Source of the DNA: Parelaphostrongylus tenuis | Taxonomy: Eukaryota > Nematoda > Chromadorea > Rhabditida > Metastrongylidae | DNA length: 64,000 nt | Reading direction: 5' to 3' | NCBI GenBank assembly: GCA_019055375.1 | Contig: JAHQIW010002314.1 | Coordinates: 1 to 64,000 of the forward strand | Shown: one piece after another, positions 46,779 to 57,604 of the stretch | Layout of the letters: every line of letters starts with the position of its first letter | Position numbering within the stretch: the first letter of the stretch is position 1 | Notes under the pieces: model-generated | The model's input: only the letters and a program-made list of their open reading frames with translations | Database searches by the model: none | What the model was told of the DNA's origin: nothing | Made by a program: the position numbers and the translations under genes

Positions 46779-49700
46779 TCACTTTCCCATAGTTTGGGCG
46801 ACATTAGGATCAGATGAAATGAATATGTCTTCATATGGGCCAGGTTGCTCAATTAATTGCTTGCGACTTCTAGAGGACCAGCAATGTGTAGAACTTTTGT
46901 GTTGCAGTCTTTCACATGGCTCCTTTCGTCAAAAAATCACTCAGGGCGATCTGAAATCGGACAGTAAATGTTGTTCTCAGCTATAACGATCGCACAAATC
47001 CATCTAGAAGCGTTTGCAATTTAAGTCAACACATTTATTATAGGTGCCATTGCATCAGCGATGCTGGGCTGTTTCCCATCCATCACTTGCTCTCTAGCAT
47101 GACGCCACATCTCCCATTCGTTATCACATATTCAATTCATGTCTAGCGCCCTATAGCTCTCTATATCCATAAACTATTGGAAATCGTTTCCTATACGCTG
47201 ACAACAAGGGATCTGCCTTGGATGATCCAAGTGAAGATACAGTACTCCCAAAAGAAGTATCCCGACCACCAAACAAACACAGCAGTTCATTAATGTGAAG
47301 GTACACACTTGAATGCGTTCACATGTTGGATAGAAACTAAGAACCAGTAACATTATTCGCATACGTGCTGCGAGATATGGTTGAAGCGAGAATGCTAAAA
47401 GGGACGGTTGCCACAAAAGCCTCTTGAATTAGTAAAATTTTTGGAATGTCAAACACAACCATCTTTACTAACCTCGAAATATTGATGTCTACTAGTTTAC
47501 ACCACTTAGAAATCTTGAACTTAGATAATCCACCATAACGCTTATATCAATGCGAGAAAGTTGTCACAGCGTTAGCTGGAATGTAGCGATTATGGACAAA
47601 AAAAAGGTGGACATCGCGCGTATATTACCTCGTTCTTTCAGCTTTACCCTTAAGCTACAGCATGCAATAAGATCATTGTACCTTGACATATTGTAGAACT
47701 GATCTAGCAGGCAATAGAACTGTCGAACCGTGAGAAGTACGGAGCCGATAGTCGAAATTTCGAAACTCTTTACGATGGTGTTCTAGTGAAAACACAGAGG
47801 ATACATGATTTTAAGACGTTTGACCTTAAAGAGACAAAAATTTTGCAAGTATGCTATCACACGCTGTTGATTGTCGTCTTCTTACGACAAAATTCGCAAT
47901 GGTAAATGGAATAAGATTAAGGTTATCGACGATATATGTTTTAGATACGACATGGAAAGTTGTGATAGAAAGGCTGAAAAATATTTCAAAAACAGCGGAC
48001 ACTGATAATCCACTTTACATCTTTGCACTGAACTCTTATCCTCTCAGACGCATATGGTAATAGCTTAATTGCTCACGTAGTCAAGGAGTTGCGAAATCTC
48101 CCAAATACGGATACAAGACGATAATGAGGTCATGTGAGAAACGAGAGCATCCAAGATGCTGCATAAAACGAAAAACCAAAACTCACTTGTGACTCTGCAG
48201 TAGTACGTGGCTTTGTCACGATTGAATTCAGAAAATCCTGAGTACGCTTCGACAATAGATCGTCATCTTCGGCAGCTCTGCCCTGAAAAAGCGTATTATA
48301 AAGACAGCTTGAAGCGAACCGAAGACCTCGGTCATGCAAAATGTGTGGCATGTACGTATGAACCTTGCGCCTCCCCCCTATTGTTTACACTAGAAGGCTA
48401 TAACGAAAAATACAAGAAGCACATCGGCACATAACGGTTGCCATATTCACGTACTTGCTCTTCTCACTTTCTCGATTCGCACTTGAACGATAAATAATGC
48501 CGCTAGTCGGGACGTAACCACAAACATTATTTCGCTGAGAGAAAGCGCACCCCTAATTTTCGCGAATATTGAAAGCGATAGACAGATACCCAATTACGAT
48601 TTTTTTAGCAGAAGGTAATGGACGACAATAACTTGATATCATTGCATACGTGCATGAGAATGATTCTGTCGTTTAACTCGGGATAAACGTATATTTCCTC
48701 ACGATAACTGCTGATAATTGCAATAGGTTTAGTTGGTATTAATAGATTATAACAGGGGCAAGATATAAGCATTCTTATTCTACAATTGAGTTATTCGTTG
48801 CTCAATAAACCCTTTTCTCTTTCCCTTGTTTCCTCTTTGATCATCATTCATCTCCTGAACAGCGGAAGTCATTGAACAAGCGGACAGTTCGTTCAATGAC
48901 ACGCGGTCATTTCTCAGAATGCATCGTTGATATTTAAGGTCATTGCATTTTCTGCGAAGTTACAAAAATTTCTGTAGAAATTTAAACGGAATTCATAGCA
49001 AAAAACAAAGTCTCTTCGACAAGTTTGGCAATTCCTCATGTTTTTTAGTACTCTACTTTGTTCGTCAAAATACCAGCATCCTCGCAAATGTGTTAAGCAT
49101 TAGAAAACAAACGACTTAAAACACAACACTATAAAAGGTAGACAACGCCCATATGAATAGAGCAAGTCCCAAATGCGTCATGTCAAGAGCTCATTGAAAA
49201 CATCTGCTCCATGTACTTTCTTGAAAGCAATTAAAAGAGACAACGTAGCACCGCCTTTTTGTTCTATTATGCATCGAGAATAGATTCGTATTGCACACTG
49301 AGTTCTACTCAAACGATTCATTTGCAACTGCAAATATTTGAAAAGGATGTGCCACTCTAGTTTACATACCAGTGTTCAGACGCTCTCAAAGTGGCCAGAT
49401 GTAGTGGAGGTACCGTTTGATGAATGACAGACGGACATTTCCCTAGAAAAACAACAGAGACATCACCGCAATACGAACTCATCCCTGAAACTGGTGTCTG
49501 TCGTTCACAACTTGTCACAGATGTCAAGCAAGCGTACACGGTTTGCAATCGAACTATCACAGCTTGGTAACAAAATGCCCTGATGCCTTCACTAGCAAAG
49601 AAAGAGCCACAGACAATAAACAAAGATAGTATAACTCATTGCTACGATAGTGCAACTTACGTCCAGTTTGCGCTTTCGTTTCTCGCTCAATGGACAAAAC

Positions 49701-52700
49701 AAATCCTCCGTATCACTAGCACCAGGCTCTTCCAATTGTGCATTATTCACATCAGCTACCATCGATATAGGAGATTCAGCACTGATCGGTTCAAAAAGAA
49801 CCGGCCCTTTATCTTCGAAGTCATGGCGGTATGTATCTCGAAATTTCAACAATACGAAAGGGCTTATATGTGAGTGAAATAATGCAAAATTGACAGAGGT
49901 GAAAAATTTCTTTAAACTACAATTTCATTCAGAGATTTAATAACAAGAGAACAATTTTAGATGTTTGAATCCCGAGAAATTTCGCGATCATGAGCTGATA
50001 CTAGTCAGCGGCTACATCATTAATGAAAATGACATCCGCCCAGTAACTTCTACAATGCCCGCGAGCACGCACTTCACATTCTCGGAGCACTTGTTTCTCT
50101 CCACCACTATGTTTGTGAACTACGGGTATAAGTCGCGGCTCGTATCTGCATTTCCATACATATGTTCGTTTGTCTTTCGAGTTAGTGCTACCACCAGCTT
50201 CATTAACATTATCCGTTTCACAAACTTATCCGTAAACACACACATGCATACATATACAGGGCGACAAGTCAAGTCGTAAAAACAAGCAATGTGAATGCGA
50301 TCAGTCACCTCCTCTCACTACGGTATTCGTGACCTCGTCCGTGTTGCAAAGTCCAAAGACAGCTGCACGCCAAGGACTTGTGAACTCTAATCGACATACG
50401 ACTACCACGAGGGGGAACGAAAGAACCTAAAGAAACACACTGACCATCGAGATTTGCTCTCGGGAAAGGTAACAATGATCCGTTTCACGCACAAGAGTTA
50501 CTACTACCTGCCTCTCTACCACGATCACTTTTCAATCCCACCATGGAAGGTTAGCCACAACATTACATAGATTCACTTATGACGCAAAAGTTATTAAGTA
50601 CCCACTTATCATGCACCTCGGATAAAACAACTCTTTAACTGGATTTTTCCAGAATATCGAATCAATGAATTAGCATGCGAGTTAACCACGAAGTAGCCAT
50701 CGTCTAGATGCGATAACGTTCATTGGGAAATTCGCGCATAACTGCTTAGGCGAACATTCATCTCCTTCAAATTTCTACTACTTATGCACAATAAGTCATC
50801 CTAGTTCAGAATTCAAGAAAAACAATGACTGCAGTTTCCAGTTCCTTGATGTTAGAGGGAAACCAGTCTCTGTTAGAAGCGATAACATTGCAAATTCAGC
50901 ACTCGTTAATGAGTACACTCTCGTGGGACTCTTGACAAGAGACAGACTACATCTGTAGCAAAAGTTCAACTCATGCACAACTCGACGCAATAAATGTTAA
51001 ATGGTCATATCATGAGAGGTAATCTTGGTACTAAGTACATAGTACTCATTGGCCCATCACGATACTTAAATTCGAAAATCTTCAGTCGAACGGTGGATTA
51101 TGTGAATCTAGTAACCTAAATGATTCAGTTTAATTAGAGTGAGCTATTACAAACCGATAAAATTGCACTGGCGGGTCATGGAAGTGAGTTAATAGTCTGA
51201 TTTAATATTGGGAAGAAATTAAGCGCAAGGCACTTTTGCACCTAAACGCTTTTTCGCTGCTTTTTACGGCTAGTCACTGCAAGTACTACTAATTCACTAG
51301 GGTTAATCACTATCAGGTCAAGCTATCACAACTCATGCTAAAGAATCCGCTGCTGCGCTCGACTTATGATCAGGCAGATGATTTATTCAGTTCGGGGCGC
51401 ATTTATCTGAGGATCAACACTCAAGACAGAATATTCAATTAGCTTCCGCTCGAGTGGCCGTAAACTTGCGGTCATAATCCATAATCACCGCAGCGATTCG
51501 CATGCGGTAATTGCGTGTTGCAGGCGTGTGCCAAGTACGCGGACAGGCAAATCGCATATCGCAACACCTGGATAAGATCTACGGTCAATGAACAGGCTAA
51601 AAATCGCCTGCGTTGGGACCGATACGTGTGCATGGATGTAAGAAGCTCTCCTACGAAGTCTCTATAATCAACATGCAGTCACTTTCACTTAGTTTTGTAT
51701 CGCTCAGGTGATAGTCAGAGAATCAATAATAGGCCCATAGAACGGTTCTCAATGGGCTATTTTGCGTTCTTCCCTTTATATTGCTAAGATTCGCAAGCAA
51801 TGCAAGCGATGTGAAAGACGTTCCCATATGTGTTAATGTAATGAGATTGCGCCATGCACAGATGGTATGCATCCTTGCGTTGGTCATGTACCTTAACACT
51901 AACACAACTTTAGCATCATCATGTGCACTCTTGCTCATGTAAATACGTCACCACACGCACATGAGTATTGTCATGTAGTTTATACCAATTGATTTCGCAC
52001 ATGAAGCGCAACAAAAATGGTCTTTATCGGCCACGAAGTGGGAAACTCTGCCATATCCCAAGAGAAATCAAAAAGCATACGCTACATTTGAGATCAATGT
52101 AAACGAGCACAGTACCCAGGTGACATAAATTGGGAGCATTGCGCATAGAGACATGCTTTTGTAGCTTAAGTATTATTCCGGAGAGAGCGCACGTAAATCA
52201 AAGAGTGCCAAACTAAACAATGCACACCGGCACTCTTGACTTATACGGATTCTCACATGCCGGCCGCCATGTTGAAGTGACCACCTGCGCAGTCAAAAAT
52301 TAGGGCAGTGCACAACTTTGCAGTGAAAAAATAGTGGCATAAATACACGGCTGTTCAACCATTTGCTCAAGAATGAATAAAGAAATAAGCTTGGAAATAA
52401 GTGCGACGAAGGACAGTTAGGCGACAAACTTCTACTCAGTCAAAACACCTTAACACTAATTTATAATCGGATATAAAGATGTTCATTCTCCACAACTGGG
52501 AAGAATACTAGTGGAGATCTATTGAATTTGTTCTCAGAGTTTAAAAATTTCGCACCCCTCTTCAATTCTGTGGATGACGGTAGCATAGCGTTACCACTGA
52601 TTCACAAAGTTCTTCCATCACGTGCGATAACTGAACATTGTGAAGCATAAGTCGAAGTTTTTAACGATCTGATGAGACTTTCTCACAGCAGAACGCTCAT

Positions 52701-55700
52701 TTCTAATACACATCTAATCTAAGATGGCATCGATATGCAAATATCCAATGATTTGGAAATTGAAGGTTCCTACAGGGAAATGTCGGTATAATTTTGGAAG
52801 TGCTATCTGGTAGATAATAGGTCTCTCAAGTACACGGGTGGAAGCATAGAAATCGTGAGTGTGGTGTATGAGACAAGTTATCGTAGCTGAGCTCGTTGCT
52901 TGAAAAAGTCCAGCAGCATGTTGGGCCAGGCAGAGTTTGGCAGTCGCGGTGCTCCAATCTTTGCAGTGCCACTTGCGAGGAGGGTTGTAAAATCCAAGAA
53001 CATTTCCTGATAGACGGCTTTTAAGTAATTCTCAGATACTCCGAAACAGTTGAAGAGCACAGACCAAATTCTTTCAAAGGTTTTCGAATAGTTCTGCGTG
53101 TATTTTCTGATACACGACTTTCTATCAAACTACCGTTCAATTTGTATTTCCTCATTTTCAAATTCGAAATCTCTACGACGAAAATTTTTCGAACCAACAA
53201 CCGAACGATGCGCTCACTAATATTTTCCAGGTACCGTTAAGGGCCTAATAATAGTTTTAAACCGTTTCTGCTGTGTACACTGAGCGCATGTGGAGCAGTG
53301 ACCAGAGGCGTACTCGTCGCACACGGGGCCAATGGTTCGACGTCGCACTCATGACTCGAAAAGCCACCCACCCCTCCGGGGTGGGTAAATTGGTACCAGA
53401 CTGGTCTCAGACTTGTCTGGGAGGAAAAGCAGCACCGACTCGGTTCAGCGGGATGCCACCGCGAGTCATTGTAAAGGTCAGATACGCATTCAATCACATC
53501 AAGATAAGTTAAAAATTGAAGACGAATGCATGGTGCATCCCTCAAGGATTGATCAACGCCGAGAGCTTTATCCATTATCCTTTTATGCTGTCTACGCCTG
53601 AGTATAAATCTAATCAAATGGTTTGTTCGCATGTTGTCTGGTCTCTCTCCTTCCAACCTGTGTTCTGCCGGTATCACTACATATCCCTTTGAGGACGAGC
53701 GTTGTTAGGCACACGGCATAGCACGCCTGCACATAGATGTCTGGCCTCCTGATGCTTTCCCATGACATGCCTTTACTGTAGCTGAGTGAGATTTAACTTC
53801 GCGCGGTGAGCATTAAAAAGACCCTCATAGTCTTTGAAGGGTAATACCGTACTACGAATTCAACGAAGGAAAGTGCACGGACTTATGTTGCATTTCACGC
53901 GAGGAAGGATAGCATTTGAAGAAAATTTGTTCAAATTATAACGAACAAAAGGCACAACTCTTGGCGTTGAGTTGATCAATTCCCTAGGGATGAGCCGTGC
54001 AATCGACTTCATCAAACATCAATAGATGCAATGAAATCGACGTATGGCCTTTACAGTGACTCGTGGTGGCCTACGATGCATCAAGTTAGCACTGCGATCC
54101 TTTCAGACAAGTCCTCCAACAATTAGTCAGGCCCGAAGGGATCGAAAGCTTAGTGAACCTCGAGTGCGGATCCATCCATGGACCACCTGTGCAGAGTAGG
54201 GCATCTTCAACCACTACGCCATGCACAACATTGTCCACACTTGATGATCGGTTTTACAGCATATGTAAAGTGCATATTCATTCAATCCATACGAAGGCCA
54301 TATTTATCATCATGAGGGTAAAAGATAAAGCTTTCGGCTTCGATCGAAACCTGAGGGATGCGTCATGTACCCCTCCAAGTACCGTTTGAATTAATTCGGA
54401 TGTACATCGAGCTTTCACAATGATTCTTCATGGTCTGCCAATGTATCAAGTCAGTGCTGCGATCCTGCCAGACAAGACTGGCAGCAATTCATAGCGACCC
54501 CAGGTGAATGGAAGGTCTGGTGAGCTTTGGAGGTGTGCGATCGAAACATACCACGTGTTGCCCCAGGGCACCATCTCTAGCCACTGCAATACACATGACC
54601 CTGCTAGTGCATATAGATGATAGACATAATATAAATTTTCTATCGATTTCTAAGCAATCCAGTAGAGCTCTGCGAATTCTACAACACTGATGGACACAGA
54701 AACTCACGGCGAAATCCGTGCCAAACATATGCTGGTCGGATATATGATCCCCTTTTAACGTAATGTCGTCTATTCTGCTCTGACTTATTTGAAACCAGAA
54801 CATATCGTAGTTTATTGAATTGAGTCGTTCCATAAATTTTGGTATTGAAGCAAAAAACACCAAATTTATCAACCAGAACTGATTAAACTGCAAGGTTTCG
54901 GTATCGTTCAACTGCACACTTTCTTGTCAATATCATAGTATACAACTTGCCTATAACTGCTTCAAAATGGAGCTGTCGTGAGAACAATATCGCTTTCAAC
55001 TCACATACAGGAATGGCGCGTGGGGGAAAGTGCCAGAAAGTGCCACACAAAATTGACAGAGTTTTCTGTGGCTCCAGAGGGACTGATCTTCCTCACTGTT
55101 CTCTCCAGATTTGAACTTCGCAAACTACTTTTTAGCATCTTTTCTGCAGCTGTACCATGGCCATTAATATTTCACTCCGCTTCACTAGCATTTTCACCTT
55201 CGCGCCATTCGTACATGACTAGCAAACGAATTTGTTCCCAAAACAGTTTCATCTTGGAGCAAGCACAGAAAATTTGCATACCAGAATATTCACAAGAGAA
55301 TGCGCAATTGAACGATACCAAAATCATGCAATTTCGATCAGTTAAGGTTAGTTTGGTGCTTATTTTTCTGATGTCAAAACTTATGGAGCGAGCTAATAGA
55401 GTAGGTGGGAAGAAAATGAAAGGAATCTCAACACCACGGTACCTGTAGGTGACTGTTAAACTCATCATCATTAAAATCCAGCAACGTAGAGTCGAAGTCA
55501 GGGAAAACCTGAAAAACGTCCATACTGAACTCTGACAGTTAGATTACATCAAAGATCCCTATGCAAACTGTACCTCAGGTAACGGAAGAAGCGGCGCCTC
55601 TTTACCGTCGTCGACCAATTCTATTTGTCCGGGGCAAAGGTCCATCTTGATTTTGAGAAAGGCCTCATTACAATCAGCCAAAAGGTACTTGATCTTCCTC

Positions 55701-57544
55701 GAGTAGATCCGAACGATACCGAGTAGCAAATGGCCGGTTGTACGAAGGGCCATTTTTACCTGTATTGAGAACGAAAAACTGCTTCACAGAAGATAAAAAC
55801 CGATTCGATACTTCGCTGTTATCTGGCTACGAATGAAGATTGAACCCCTTTCGCTGACCAAGAACTCTTCACAAAAGTATTAGCAATCATCTTGAAGCTT
55901 AAATCTGGGGCTACTGCGTCACATGCTCCTTCCCTGATAAAAGCCGATTGTAACCCTGTAGCATACAAAAAAAAGGAAAAATTATTTCACCTTGGCCGCT
56001 CGCTTTTACTACAGCTTCGCCGTAAACGCGAAGAGCGTATGAACTTGTAGATGCAATATTGTAGCGTTAAAGTCAAACGTTTGATCTGGAGTTTATTTGA
56101 CAAAGGAGAAAAAAACCCAAATCAAATAACAACGTTTGTACTCTATACCTCAACACGCCCGAGTGATCGACCACTCGTCATATCGAATCCCACTGTCCCC
56201 CCCCCCCCCCCCAGCACAAACACAGCCGTGTATGTCAAATTCTATCTTACTTTCTCTACTGCACTACAGTGAAACGGTCATTCCCAGAATATAAGCTCAG
56301 CTTTAGAATCATCATGTTGCGCTATCGAATGATTATTCATATTTCTAGGAAACACTTCCGTCCTGTTAGAAACATGCATGGATGAAACACAAATGTTTTC
56401 TTTTTGCTACAACCTAATAAAAAACTAATTAGAAAAGGAGAAATGAAAAACCGATCTCGTTCACTGTAGAGGAATCTTTTCATAGGAGTGTTAGTATCCA
56501 ATCGAAAACTGAGACTTGAGGCTATAGCACCACATTGCTAGTTTTTCAAATACCTTTCGTAACGCTGTAAATTCCACAGAAAAACTATGTCTCAGACGCG
56601 CGCATATTTCTCGCCGAACAGAGCTCTCACTTCGGACTATTGGTAACCATTCGATAGCGTAATCGTTTCTGATTCGAATGCTGCGCTTATAGTTTTGGAA
56701 GGCCTCTCCGTGGGACGCAGTGCGTAGATTAATTTGAATTCACATCTGAGATCAATAAGCATCTGTGAACTCAAGTGTGGCTGGCTGGCAGCCACATCCG
56801 ATACTTTTCAGGCATGCGAACGCGTAAACAGGTATTACGTCAGCGGTCCACTTGCTCGCCTCATGCACCCGCACGTGAGTCGGATAGTTTAAGCATTGAT
56901 CGCAGATAGGAACTCAAACTTTCTTACCCAGTGCGTTTCAAATAAACGGCCTTTTCAGGATATGAGCACAGCAATGGAATAAGTAATAATTGCGTTATCG
57001 AAGGAATACTAACAGTCTAGAGAAAAAGCTCTGTCCGGGGAGAAATTGCGCATCAGACGTCAAGACATCTCCTTGTATGTAGCAACGTCAGAAAAAAGTT
57101 TTTCCGAGAACCACCGACGTGGGGCTGCAGCCCCGAGTCTCAGCTTTTGAATGGTTGCTAACACTCCTATCAAAAGTGCCTCTCCAGCGACTGAGATCAG
57201 CTTATCAATCGTCCCTCCCTATGCAGATAGAATCGGCTTTATCAAAAACGAGCACATGGAGCAGCGGCTAGAGATCTGAGCTCTCGAACAACTACTAGAA
57301 CTTCTATGAAAAGTTCTTGTTCAGCGAAATTGGCTCAACCTTCATTTGCCGTTTCATGGGAGGCAGGCATCATTGCTTCGAATTTTAAGAAAAAAAGAAC
57401 CTTCGGCTTTAATATTTCGTTCACAGCGTCCTGCACATTGGTCTCATAAATCTGCGCTTTCGACAGCTTCTTTTCCCAGTAAGCAGCCAACCAAATTTTT
57501 GCCAATGGTCCTTTCTTCGATAAAACAAACTGGGCGTAAAACAT
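46779..57544 (-). CDS. RAD21: RAD21/SCC1-type cohesin kleisin subunit
   Basis: Kleisins close the cohesin ring by joining SMC3 (N-terminus) to SMC1 (C-terminal winged helix). Exons read: 57401-57544 ([20 protein letters not shown] start), 55574-55759 ([20 protein letters not shown]), 55443-55508 ([17 protein letters not shown]), 54880-54911 ([10 protein letters not shown]), 54708-54783 ([12 protein letters not shown]), 49661-49836 ([17 protein letters not shown], donor GTAAGT), 48187-48282 ([12 protein letters not shown]), 46916-46950 ([11 protein letters not shown]), 46779-46869 ([16 protein letters not shown], stop at 46779-46781). All listed junctions are GT-AG and in phase, except that one or more middle exons between 54707 and 49837 and between 49660 and 48283 were not found. 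The start ATG is 10 bases after a TTTTCAG acceptor. N-terminal identity is unmistakable; whether it corresponds to worm scc-1 or coh-1 is undecided. The 46-base segment before the last exon is anomalous (separate entry). Confidence 0.85.
46870..46915 (-). other. 46-base GT-AG segment that encodes the winged-helix core in a broken frame
   Basis: Continuing the frame from [12 protein letters not shown] gives TGA, then [13 protein letters not shown], then TAG, then KSQAIN and another stop. [18 protein letters not shown] is clearly the conserved RAD21 winged helix (human KFYSFLVLKKQQAI). The segment starts GTGAAA and ends CTCTAG, is 46 bases long (1 mod 3), and removing it restores the frame into [10 protein letters not shown]. 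It is either coding sequence converted to an intron or a decayed stretch with fortuitous splice sites. Confidence 0.6.
46951..48186. other. Penultimate RAD21 intron region, no exon recognised
   Basis: About 1.2 kb. A minus-strand frame at about 47026-47130 ([20 protein letters not shown], then [13 protein letters not shown] and a stop) looks protein-like but has no clear acceptor and no place in RAD21. Nothing else stands out. Confidence 0.3.
48187..48282 (-). CDS. RAD21: RAD21 exon leading into the winged-helix domain
   Basis: 32 codons between TTTTTCAG and [26 protein letters not shown], then [10 protein letters not shown]. It corresponds to the WNKRTQQMLHGL...GAES segment of RAD21, and its phase-0 end joins [11 protein letters not shown] at 46950. 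Confidence 0.7.
49661..49836 (-). CDS. RAD21: RAD21 middle exon with basic KRKRK motif
   Basis: 58 codons plus two bases after CGAG; donor GTAAGT. Acidic stretches ([25 protein letters not shown]) are followed by SEKRKRKLD, like the acidic-then-KRKRKL region in the middle of RAD21 proteins. The neighbouring exons are unresolved. Confidence 0.6.
49837..52870. other. RAD21 intron region with unresolved exons
   Basis: Roughly 3 kb in which the missing acidic middle part of RAD21 may lie. Short frames on the minus strand could not be tied to the family. No repeats of the kinds found elsewhere in the window were recognised. Confidence 0.3.
53275..53580 (+). repeat. tRNA-derived SINE, nearly full length, in a RAD21 intron
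   Basis: Head with CGTCGCACACGGGGCCAATG and GGTTCGACGTCGC (box B region), middle GGTACCAGACTGGTCTCAGA and CTTGTCTGGGAGGA, tail GAAGACGAATGCATGGTGCA and CCTCAAGGATTGATCAACGC. Antisense to RAD21. The 146-codon minus-strand frame across it is a repeat artefact. Confidence 0.7.
53975..54225 (-). repeat. SINE, minus-strand copy in a RAD21 intron
   Basis: In plus orientation it carries ATGGCCTTTACAGTGACTCG, TGGTGGCC and, at the far end, the complement of the tRNA-like head (CCACTACGCC). Same strand as RAD21. Confidence 0.6.
54336..54600 (-). repeat. SINE, second minus-strand copy in a RAD21 intron
   Basis: Begins with the complement of the tail (CCTGAGGGATGCGTCATGTA) and ends with the complement of the head (CACCATCTCTAGCCACTGC). 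It lies about 110 bases beyond the other minus-strand SINE. Confidence 0.6.
54708..54921 (-). CDS. RAD21: RAD21 exons 4 and 5 with a 96-base intron
   Basis: Exon 4, 54880-54911, follows GTGTGCAG and ends in phase 2 before GTTCTG. Exon 5, 54708-54783, begins after AAATAAG with the completing base. The join reads [13 protein letters not shown], matching the NQSRVEEITMRE-type segment of RAD21. The intron is also open in frame, so a retained form would add a hydrophobic stretch. Donor after exon 5 is GTGAGT. Confidence 0.75.
55297..55410 (+). repeat. Inverted copy of RAD21 exon 4 and its intron, inside intron 3
   Basis: Plus-strand CAATTGAACGATACCAAAAT, GCAATTTCGATCAGTTAAGG, then CAAAACTTATGGAGCGA match the minus-strand CAGTTGAACGATACCGAAAC, GCAGTTTAATCAGTTCTGG, then CAAAATTTATGGAACGA around 54921-54810. 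Similarity is roughly three quarters by eye over about 110 bases. The two arms are about 380 bases apart in the same pre-mRNA and could pair. Confidence 0.6.
55574..55759 (-). CDS. RAD21: RAD21 exon 2 (conserved Rad21/Rec8 N-terminal domain)
   Basis: 62 codons from acceptor [47 protein letters not shown], ending at LPLPE before donor GTACAG. Strongest family match in the window. It is separated from exon 1 by a 1.64-kb intron that holds a foldback element. Confidence 0.9.
55850..55950 (+). repeat. Half-copy of the foldback arm in RAD21 intron 1
   Basis: CCTTTCGCTGACCAAGAACT, CAAAAGTATTAGCAATCATC and CTGGGGCTACTGCG; a forward arm like the one at 8115-8215. Confidence 0.5.
56197..56212. repeat. 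Run of 16 C (16 G on the RAD21 sense strand)
   Basis: Uninterrupted homopolymer in intron 1 of RAD21. The length may be inexact in the assembly. Confidence 0.8.
56447..57335. repeat. Foldback element B in RAD21 intron 1
   Basis: Forward arm ACCGATCTCGTTCACTGTAG, then TTTTCATAGGAGTGTTAG at about 56447-56545. Reversed arms at about 57000-57050, 57120-57212 and 57299-57333 (CTATGAAAAGTTCTTGTTCA). The longest pairing is 56447-56545 with 57120-57212. It ends only about 65 bases from the exon 1 donor. Confidence 0.6.
57401..57544 (-). CDS. RAD21: RAD21 exon 1 (start codon, SMC3-binding N-terminus)
   Basis: 48 codons from [20 protein letters not shown] through [20 protein letters not shown] to LKPK, then donor GTTCTT. 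Joined to the next exon it gives the family signature [16 protein letters not shown]. The helix carrying LAKIWLAA packs against the SMC3 neck in known cohesins. Confidence 0.9.
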
Positions 57545-57560
57545 TCTCTAAAGTCTGAAA
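57545..57560 (-). promoter_or_regulatory. Probable trans-splice acceptor of RAD21
   Basis: On the minus strand GCGCAGTTTTCAG is followed by ACTTTAGAGA and then ATG, so the acceptor is 10 bases before the start. In nematodes a TTTTCAG this close to an ATG without an upstream donor usually marks spliced-leader addition. GTCTCT at 57604 upstream could act as a weak cis donor instead. Confidence 0.45.
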
Positions 57561-57604
57561 ACTGCGCATAGACAACAACTAACAGAAAAATCAGTATAAG
57601 AGAC

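Noticed and set aside
52878..53060. Minus-strand frame reading [20 protein letters not shown], vaguely like the RAD21 LPxxxxWNNRLLKLF segment
   Set aside because: It would precede the KRKRK exon, opposite to the order in RAD21, and it ends in a stop with no donor, so it cannot be placed in the gene.
53237..53677. 146-codon open frame on the minus strand
   Set aside because: It lies across a plus-strand SINE; such frames recur with the repeat and do not indicate a gene.
54978..55448. 156-codon open frame on the plus strand
   Set aside because: Antisense to RAD21 exon 3 and through the inverted exon 4 copy; no family resemblance as a plus-strand protein.
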